64,000 nucleotides of DNA, taken from SZUA-35 sp964351995 (GTDB lineage Bacteria; Actinomycetota; Acidimicrobiia; Acidimicrobiales; SZUA-35). Below, one piece after another: positions 58,639 to 64,000 of this stretch; position 1 is the first letter of the stretch, and each line of letters begins with the position of its first letter. A model generated the notes under the pieces. The model searched no databases. It saw only the letters and a list, made by a program, of their open reading frames with translations, and was not told the DNA's origin. The position numbers and the translations under genes are program-made. The stretch lies in NCBI GenBank assembly GCA_964351995.1, contig CAYGQE010000011.1:1-64000 (forward strand), given 5' to 3'.

Positions 58639-59967
58639 ATGACGTTGATCAACGAGCCATCTGAGAGTGGCGCCACCCAGGAACCCAGTCGGATCCAGTC
58701 GTTGGCGTTGGGTGACACGACGAAAGAACGAGAGCAGCGCGACATCACCAACTGGCCTGCGCTGATCGGGCTGGCCGCCTTCTTCGCGTTCATCGGCTAC
58801 CTCGGCATCGCCTATCTGGCCATGGTGCTCGGCCTCGTGATCATGATCTTCCTGCATGAGCTCGGGCACTTCATGACGGCGAAGTGGTCAGGGATGAAGG
58901 CCACCCAGTTCTTCCTCGGGTTCGGCCCGACACTGTTCAGCCGTCAGCGCGGCGAGGTCGAGTGGGGCATCAAGGCCCTGCCGTTTGGCGCGTTCGTGCG
59001 GATCGTCGGTATGTCGAACCTCGATCCATACGATCCCCAGGACGCTGACAAGGCCTACGTCAACAAGAGCTACCCACGACGTATGTGGGTCATCACTGCC
59101 GGCTCGGTGATGCACTTCATCCAAGCCGCCATCATTCTGGTCTTCGCCGTTTCGATTGTCGGCGTTCGCGATGCGGCGATCATCGATGGCGCTTTGGAAG
59201 ACGCACCTCGTCCGTGGACCATTGGTGAGATCAGCCAGCTCGAAACGGGCGAGACGCCTTCGATCGAGGCCGGGCTCGCCGTCGGGGACCGCATCATCTC
59301 CATCGACGATCAACCGCTACAGGATTTTGTTGGTCTGGCCGAATACGTCCGAGCCCGCCCAGGTGAAGACGTGTCACTGCAGATCGCTCGCGGCGACGAG
59401 ACGTTCGAGACCACGACGACGCTGGTCGAAGTCCCGACCGATGACGGCGGAACGATCGGCTTCCTCGGTGTTGGTGCGCTGTATGACCGCCAGACCTTGT
59501 CCCCGGCATCGGCGCTCGGTTTGGGAGTGGAAGTGGGTGGTACCGCCATCACCTTCATTCCGCAGCGCTTCTTCTCGCCAGAAACGTGGGCGAACCTCGG
59601 TTCCTTGGTGCTCGAAGGACCAGAAGACGTCAGCATCACCAGCGATGAGGCTGCCGAGCGTCCGATTTCATTGGTCGGCGCCGTTCGGATCTCCGGTCAA
59701 GTCGCCGAGATCGACTGGGCTCTCGCTTTGTTGTTCCTGGCCCAGATCAACATTTTCGTCGGCATCTTGAACCTGATCCCGTTGCTGCCGCTCGACGGAG
59801 GCCACGCTGCCATTGCCACCTATGAACGCATCCGCAGTCGCAAGGGCCGAGCCCCGTACCGTGCCGACATCACCAAGCTGTTGCCGCTGACCTACGCCGT
59901 GGTGCTCGTGTTCGGCTTCATCGGGCTCACCACCATCTGGCTCGACATCGTCCGCCCCATTTCGTGA
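58639..59967 (+). CDS. rseP: Site-2 protease RseP-like zinc metalloprotease
   Basis: 442 residues. An N-terminal cytosolic stretch precedes helix 1, containing the HExxH zinc motif H73-E-L-G-H77 (IFLHELGHFMTAKWSG). The substrate-gating LPFGAFVRIVGM segment follows, then a central PDZ domain (about 195-270; AGLAVGDRIISIDDQPL). The third metal ligand is in NLIPLLPLDGGHA, with a final helix. It performs regulated intramembrane proteolysis, typically of anti-sigma factors. The TGA stop is followed at once by a decayed inverted REP pair. Confidence 0.94.
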   Translation: MTLINEPSESGATQEPSRIQSLALGDTTKEREQRDITNWPALIGLAAFFAFIGYLGIAYLAMVLGLVIMIFLHELGHFMTAKWSGMKATQFFLGFGPTLFSRQRGEVEWGIKALPFGAFVRIVGMSNLDPYDPQDADKAYVNKSYPRRMWVITAGSVMHFIQAAIILVFAVSIVGVRDAAIIDGALEDAPRPWTIGEISQLETGETPSIEAGLAVGDRIISIDDQPLQDFVGLAEYVRARPGEDVSLQIARGDETFETTTTLVEVPTDDGGTIGFLGVGALYDRQTLSPASALGLGVEVGGTAITFIPQRFFSPETWANLGSLVLEGPEDVSITSDEAAERPISLVGAVRISGQVAEIDWALALLFLAQINIFVGILNLIPLLPLDGGHAAIATYERIRSRKGRAPYRADITKLLPLTYAVVLVFGFIGLTTIWLDIVRPIS

Positions 59968-60056
59968 ACTTGAGGGGGTCGGACCCTCCCAACTCACAAG
60001 ACATCGTCGACCCAACGTCGTGACACGGGAGTTGGGAGGGTCCGACCCCAGTTGCT
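59968..60056. repeat. Inverted pair of decayed REP units (REPIN-like)
   Basis: The left unit (59968-59993) carries GGTCGGAC-type loop bases and a CCTCCCAACT arm, with one base lost from its other arm. The right unit (60030-60056) is its reverse complement: GAGTTGGGAGG, then GTCCGACCCC, with the far arm eroded to AGTTGC. They are separated by about 37 bases and lie between the rseP stop and the ispG start. The inverted two-REP layout is what defines REPINs. Confidence 0.75.
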
Positions 60057-60083
60057 GACTGGTGCGGCGCCTAGGATCAACTG

Positions 60084-61316
60084 ATGGACGCTGGAGCGGT
60101 CACCTTCCCTCGCAAGCACACGAAGCAGATCATGGTTGGCGACGTGCCGGTCGGTGGGGGAGCGCCCATCACCGTGCAGTCGATGACGATCACCAAGACT
60201 GCTGATCACGAAGCGACGCTGCAACAGATCTATGCCCTGGCCGCAGCTGGGGCCGACATCGTGCGCTGTACCTGCAACGAGCCCGAAGCAGCTGAGGGAC
60301 TCGCCCGCATCGTGCCTCGCAGTCCCGTGCCCATCGTGGCTGACATCCACCACCAGTACCGGCGAGCACTCGAAGCTCTCGAAGCCGGAGTGCACTGCCT
60401 TCGACTCAACCCGGGCAACATCCGTAAGCCTGAGCACATCAAGGCCGTCGCCCGCGAGGCCAAGGACCGCAACGTGCCGATCCGTATCGGCGTCAACGGT
60501 GGCAGCCTCGATCCGAAGCTCTACGAGAAGTACGGCGGTCGGGTCACACCCGAAGCGATGGTCGAGAGTGCGCTCGAAGAGATCAAGTACTTCCAGGAAG
60601 TCGACTTCGATCTCATCAAGATCTCAGTCAAGGCATCCAACGTCCCGCTCATGATCGAGGCGTACCGGCAGTTGTCCGAGGTCGTCGACTATCCCTTGCA
60701 TCTCGGTGTCACTGAAGCTGGCCCGCCACCGGCGGGCATCGTCAAGGCAACGGCAGGCATTGCCACCCTTCTTGCTGAGGGCATCGGGGACACCATCCGA
60801 TATTCGCTGACCTCCGATCCGGTCGACGAAGCCCGTATGGGTCGCGTGCTGCTCGAGTCCTACGGTCTTCGAGAGCGCAAGAATGTCGATCTCATTGCCT
60901 GCCCCTCGTGCGGCCGGGCCGAAGTCGACGTCTACAAGATCGCCAACGAAGCTCAAGAGGCGTTCAAGGACAAGCTGATCCCGTTGCAGGTCGCAGTCAT
61001 GGGCTGCGTCGTGAATGGACCGGGCGAGGCTCGCGACGCCGACATCGGCATCGCCGCTGGCAACAAGCGGGGCCATCTCTTCGTCAAGGGAATCAACGTT
61101 GCCGTCGTGCCGGAGGACGAGATGGTCGACCGACTCGTCGAGTGGGCTGAGTTCATCAATGAAAACGGCGTTGACGCTGCGATGGAGCGAGCGAAGGAGA
61201 GCGCTCCTGCCGCTCGTCGAGCCGCTGAGGAGGATCGCAATCGCAACCTCGGCGAAAAGGGTGAGGACGCCAACGACTCCGAGCAGATCGTCCAGCTGAT
61301 GAAAAAGGACCGGTAG
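60084..61316 (+). CDS. ispG: 4-hydroxy-3-methylbut-2-en-1-yl diphosphate synthase (IspG/GcpE)
   Basis: 410 residues. A MEP-pathway iron-sulfur enzyme. TIM-barrel part: GGGAPITVQSMTITKTADHEAT, VADIHHQYRRALEALEAGVHCLRLNPGNI and LHLGVTEAGPP. The [4Fe-4S] ligands are Cys273 and Cys276 (CPSCGRAEVD) and Cys308 (MGCVVNGPGEARDADIG), with Glu in the last motif. The C-terminus carries an Arg/Glu-rich extension of about 35 residues. It follows rseP with the REP pair between; a terminator lies downstream. Confidence 0.97.
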   Translation: MDAGAVTFPRKHTKQIMVGDVPVGGGAPITVQSMTITKTADHEATLQQIYALAAAGADIVRCTCNEPEAAEGLARIVPRSPVPIVADIHHQYRRALEALEAGVHCLRLNPGNIRKPEHIKAVAREAKDRNVPIRIGVNGGSLDPKLYEKYGGRVTPEAMVESALEEIKYFQEVDFDLIKISVKASNVPLMIEAYRQLSEVVDYPLHLGVTEAGPPPAGIVKATAGIATLLAEGIGDTIRYSLTSDPVDEARMGRVLLESYGLRERKNVDLIACPSCGRAEVDVYKIANEAQEAFKDKLIPLQVAVMGCVVNGPGEARDADIGIAAGNKRGHLFVKGINVAVVPEDEMVDRLVEWAEFINENGVDAAMERAKESAPAARRAAEEDRNRNLGEKGEDANDSEQIVQLMKKDR

Positions 61317-61349
61317 CCCTCAACCCGGGGCTGGAACTATCGAAACTGA

Positions 61350-61376
61350 GGGTCCCAAACCCGTGGTTCGGGACCC
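61350..61376. terminator. Terminator hairpin after ispG
   Basis: Outer stem GGGTCCC (61350-61356) with GGGACCC (61370-61376), and an inner AACC/GGTT stem. It lies in the 108-base gap between convergent ispG and the pilin-like gene, and could serve both. Confidence 0.75.
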
Positions 61377-61424
61377 ATCGGGCGAGGATCGTCCGATGCC
61401 GACTCGAGGCTCTGGGCTCGTGCC

Positions 61425-62186
61425 TCAGGCAATCACCAGTTCAAGCGAAGGCTCGTCGATCTGCACGCCACAGTTGCGGTCAGATGTTCCTCGAAAGACC
61501 AGTTCAGCGCTTCCGGTCGCACTTGCGGGCAGTTGGACTTCGTAGGTGCGGAACTCTCCACGAGGAAGGTCGACCTCGAGCTGGGAGACAACGGCTCCGT
61601 TCCACTCGATTTGCATGCTCTTGACTGCCTCTTGGCATTGGTTTTCCGAAACGGTGACGGAGAGTTTGTAAGCGACGCCGGGTACCACGCCGACGGTCTG
61701 AGAGATGGCCCCAGGGCCGAATCCGTTGAGATCGATGAAGCGCTCGCCAACACCGTTGGAGTAGGCCGTGGTGCTGTGGGTGTCCACGTTCCCGCTGATC
61801 ACGGTCCACGCGCCAATGGTCTGTCCGGCGCTGTAGTTGTACCAGTTGCGGGTTTCGCCGTCTTCGAAGCCTCGATCCTCGACTTCCACACCTTGAATTG
61901 CTGCGCCGGTCACGCCCAAGACCGATCCGCTCCCGCCGCTGCTACCACTGCCGCCGCTCGTGCCGGTGTAGGTCGGAGTGCCGGTGACCACTTCGCCGGA
62001 ATTTTGGTCGATCATCGCCATGTCGGGCTGCTCGATGCCCTCGTTGGCAGCTTCGAGGCTGCCGGCGTTGTTCCCCAGGCTTCGGATGGCACCGATCGAG
62101 ACGAGGGCGATCAAGGCGATGATCAGGCCCGCTTCTGCCATGGTTGCACCCCTCTGGGCGTGCGGCGGCGTTGGTCGTTCATTCAT
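61425..62186 (-). CDS. Flp-pilin-like N-terminus fused to a DUF642-type domain
   Basis: 253 residues from ATG 62186. Residues 13-38 (GATMAEAGLIIALIALVSIG) look like the processing region and hydrophobic helix of Flp/TadE-type pseudopilins, with a short leader MNERPTPPHAQR. A Gly/Ser-rich linker (SGGSGSSGGSGS) leads to a C-terminal domain with DRGFEDG, IGAWTVISGNVD, RFIDLNGFGPGAISQTV and GVAYKLSVTVSENQC. These match the DUF642 galactose-binding-like pattern, in which SFE...W...DLNG...G.ISQT recurs. It may be a minor pilin or surface adhesin. No tad genes are in the window. Confidence 0.7.
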   Translation of the reverse strand: MNERPTPPHAQRGATMAEAGLIIALIALVSIGAIRSLGNNAGSLEAANEGIEQPDMAMIDQNSGEVVTGTPTYTGTSGGSGSSGGSGSVLGVTGAAIQGVEVEDRGFEDGETRNWYNYSAGQTIGAWTVISGNVDTHSTTAYSNGVGERFIDLNGFGPGAISQTVGVVPGVAYKLSVTVSENQCQEAVKSMQIEWNGAVVSQLEVDLPRGEFRTYEVQLPASATGSAELVFRGTSDRNCGVQIDEPSLELVIA

Positions 62187-62389
62187 GTTCTGGATTCTCG
62201 GGCCGAGGGGGCAGCAGCTTGAGCCGGGAAGTCCGACGGGCCGACAAGAAGAGCCGCTTGGCCCACCCCGGAGGGGTGAAACGATGGATGACGGCAGGCC
62301 GTTGACACCGGGTTTGAGTCGTGATCGCCCAAGGGCGGCGCCACCACAGTCGACAGCGCTTTGGGCTATCATCGAGCTTCATGTCGTCA

Positions 62390-62410
62390 GGCGTGGGCTC
62401 GGCCCACGCC
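62390..62410 (+). promoter_or_regulatory. Terminator/attenuator hairpin in the rimP leader
   Basis: A 9-bp perfect stem, GGCGTGGGC (62390-62398) with GCCCACGCC (62402-62410), a three-base loop and a following TTTTGTTTGT. It ends 37 bases before the rimP ATG. A terminator this close to a start, and facing into rimP-nusA, suggests attenuation or antitermination control. Structured leaders upstream of rimP (rimP-leader RNAs) are known in other bacteria. Confidence 0.75.
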
Positions 62411-62447
62411 TTTTGTTTGTCCCCGAGTGTCAGCCGAGGAGGTGCCA

Positions 62448-63089
62448 ATGTCCATCGAAGCAACCGTCACCGAATTGCTCGAGCCTGTCGTTGCCACGCT
62501 CGATGTCGAGATTCTCGATATCGAATGGAACGGAAACTCCTTGCGCGTTGTCGTTGACCGCACCTGGGGTCCCGACGAGATCATCGACAAGACCAACGGG
62601 ATCACCACCCAACAACTGGCCGACGTCAACCGCTTGGTCGGGCCGATCCTCGACCAGCACGATCCCGTGCCCGGCCGGTACACACTCGAGGTTTCGAGCC
62701 CGGGTGTCGAGCGCAAGTTGACCAAGCTCGAGCACTATCGACGTGCGGTGGGCGAGCAGGTCGTGGTCAAGATGATGCCAAAGCTCGAGCCTCGGCGGGT
62801 CAAGGGCGAACTCCTCTCGCTCGATGAAGCTGCTGGCTCCATCGACGTCGTCGGTGACGAGATCGATGGTATCGACCAGGCGAATCCCGAAACGATCACG
62901 ATCGACATTGCATCTGTGCAAAAGGCACGCACCAGCTTCGACTGGGGCCCCACCCCGAAACCCGGTGGCCCCAAAGCTGGCGCAAAGAAAAAGTCTGGTT
63001 CGACGACTGCATCATCCAAAAACGCAGCCGAGAACAAGAAGCAAGCCCCGAACGAAAAATTGAACAGACCAGAAGAGGATCCATCATGA
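62448..63089 (+). CDS. rimP: Ribosome maturation factor RimP
   Basis: 213 residues from ATG 62448, preceded by GAGGAGG. N-terminal domain VTELLEPVVATLDVEILDIEWNGNSLRVVVD; then ITTQQLADVNRLVGPILDQHD and the signature YTLEVSSPGVERKLTKLEHYRRAVGEQVVVK. The C-terminal Sm-like domain ends near residue 170, followed by a Lys/Ala/Ser-rich basic tail of about 40 residues. It assists 30S assembly. The stop overlaps the nusA ATG. Confidence 0.95.
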   Translation: MSIEATVTELLEPVVATLDVEILDIEWNGNSLRVVVDRTWGPDEIIDKTNGITTQQLADVNRLVGPILDQHDPVPGRYTLEVSSPGVERKLTKLEHYRRAVGEQVVVKMMPKLEPRRVKGELLSLDEAAGSIDVVGDEIDGIDQANPETITIDIASVQKARTSFDWGPTPKPGGPKAGAKKKSGSTTASSKNAAENKKQAPNEKLNRPEEDPS

Positions 63090-64000
63090 GCAACGAGATG
63101 ACAGACGCCCTGGCCGCACTGGCCGAGGACAAGGGAATCTCCATCGAGAAGCTGTACGGCATTCTGGCCAACGCTCTCGAGTCCGCCTACAAGCGCACGG
63201 CTGGATCCTTCGAGTACGCCTGGGTCACGATCGACCCCTCCTCTTTCGAGATTCGCGTGTACGCCCAGGAACTCGACGAAGACGGCGAACCGGTCGGTGA
63301 AGAGATGGACGTCACGCCGGACAACTTCGGTCGCATCGCTGCGCAAACCACGAAGCAAGTCCTCATGCAGGGCATTCGTGAAGAAGAGCGCGAGATGAAG
63401 TACGAGGAGTACGCGGGCCGTGAGGGTGACATCGTCACCGGCATCGTTCAGCAAACCGACTCCCGCTACACGCTCCTCGATCTCGGTCGAGTCGAAGCGC
63501 TTCTGCCCCAGGCCGAACAGGTCTCGACTGGCCCTCGTCCCGAGAACGGCGCCCGGTACAAGGCCTACATCGTCGAGGTCCGCAAGACCGCCAAGGGTCC
63601 CCAGATCGTCGTCAGCCGCACGCACCCTGGTCTGGTGAAGCGTCTCTTCGAACTCGAAGTTCCCGAGATCGCTGACGGCATCGTCGAAATGAAGGCATGT
63701 GCCCGTGAGCCCGGCCATCGCACCAAGATCGCCGTTTCATCCAACGACCAAAACGTCGACCCAGTCGGCGCCTGCGTTGGCGCCCGCGGCTCGCGCGTCC
63801 GCATGGTCGTCAACGAACTCAACGGCGAGAAAGTCGACATCATCCCGTACAGCGAAGACCCGTATGAGTTCGTGGCCAAGGCCCTCTCGCCAGCTAAGGT
63901 GCGCGAGGTTCGCATCTACGAAGAGACCGGCACGGCTGAAGTCATCGTCCCGGACTTCCAGCTCTCCCTTGCCATCGGCAAGGAAGGTCAGAACGCTCGC
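63086..64000 (+). CDS. nusA: Transcription termination/antitermination factor NusA, N-terminal part
   Basis: Open at the right window edge; 305 residues visible from ATG 63086, which overlaps the rimP stop. The N-terminal RNA-polymerase-binding domain begins DALAALAEDKGISIEKLYGIL. The S1 domain follows (GREGDIVTGIVQQTDSRYTLLDLG), then KH1 with DPVGACVGARGSRVRMVVNELNGEKVDIIPY and the start of KH2 (LAIGKEGQNAR). It follows the rimP-nusA order of most bacteria. Confidence 0.97.
   Translation, partial: MSNEMTDALAALAEDKGISIEKLYGILANALESAYKRTAGSFEYAWVTIDPSSFEIRVYAQELDEDGEPVGEEMDVTPDNFGRIAAQTTKQVLMQGIREEEREMKYEEYAGREGDIVTGIVQQTDSRYTLLDLGRVEALLPQAEQVSTGPRPENGARYKAYIVEVRKTAKGPQIVVSRTHPGLVKRLFELEVPEIADGIVEMKACAREPGHRTKIAVSSNDQNVDPVGACVGARGSRVRMVVNELNGEKVDIIPYSEDPYEFVAKALSPAKVREVRIYEETGTAEVIVPDFQLSLAIGKEGQNAR

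Noticed and set aside
62303..62308. TTGACA upstream of rimP as a -35 promoter box.
   Set aside because: No convincing -10 element lies 16-18 bases downstream, so no promoter is called.

Overview
The window is a high-GC chromosomal segment from an actinobacterium, most likely class Acidimicrobiia (Ilumatobacter-like; lineage is inference). The evidence is gene order. The runs recG-rsmD-coaD-sepIVA-DUF177-rpmF-plsX-acpP-rnc-fpg-smc-ftsY-ffh-rpsP-khpA-rimM-trmD-rplS-yraN and comM-dprA-whiG-(M23 peptidase)-rpsB-tsf-pyrH-frr-cdsA-dxr-rseP-ispG-rimP-nusA follow the actinobacterial plan. A SepIVA-like protein and a WhiG/FliA-type sigma factor are present. An ATP-type PEP carboxykinase and phytanoyl-CoA dioxygenase argue against a mycobacterium or streptomycete.

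Layout. 1-5.2 kb: tail of a CaiB-type CoA transferase, a NatAB-like ABC exporter, a divergent NarL-type two-component pair and a PIG-L deacetylase. 5.2-14.3 kb is accessory or metabolic: a class-A beta-lactamase-like lipoprotein, two Asp/Glu-racemase-superfamily proteins, ATP-PEPCK, a small cold-shock-like protein, an orphan DNA methyltransferase with a long C-terminal extension, and a PhyH oxygenase. 14.4-27 kb is housekeeping, ending in smc. 27-28.1 kb is a REP-associated tyrosine transposase (RAYT) bracketed by inverted REP palindromes; further REP copies lie at 11.6 kb and 60 kb. 28.1-31.4 kb is a MoxR-DUF58-VWA operon. 31.5-34.8 kb is an OmpR-type regulator, kinase and HtrA protease, arranged like MprAB-PepD. 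34.9-42.1 kb is the SRP/ribosome-maturation block, interrupted by a NamZ-like lipoprotein. 42.2-45.8 kb holds small genes, a lipoprotein cytochrome c, and an unusual two-gene operon: a protein with the archaeosine-synthase signature PC-x3-KPY-x2-S-x2-H plus an asparaginase-fold protein. 46-64 kb is the comM-to-nusA housekeeping block, with a degenerate-LytM/lipase fusion, a glutaredoxin-GNAT fusion and a Flp-pilin/DUF642 fusion.

The most promising unusual items are the ArcS-motif/asparaginase-like operon (44737-45804), the REP-RAYT system whose palindromes abut TGA stop codons, and a Fpg homologue that has lost its catalytic proline, hairpin lysine and zinc cysteines while holding the position of the normal repair gene. 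All functional statements rest on reading motifs by eye; no database search was run.
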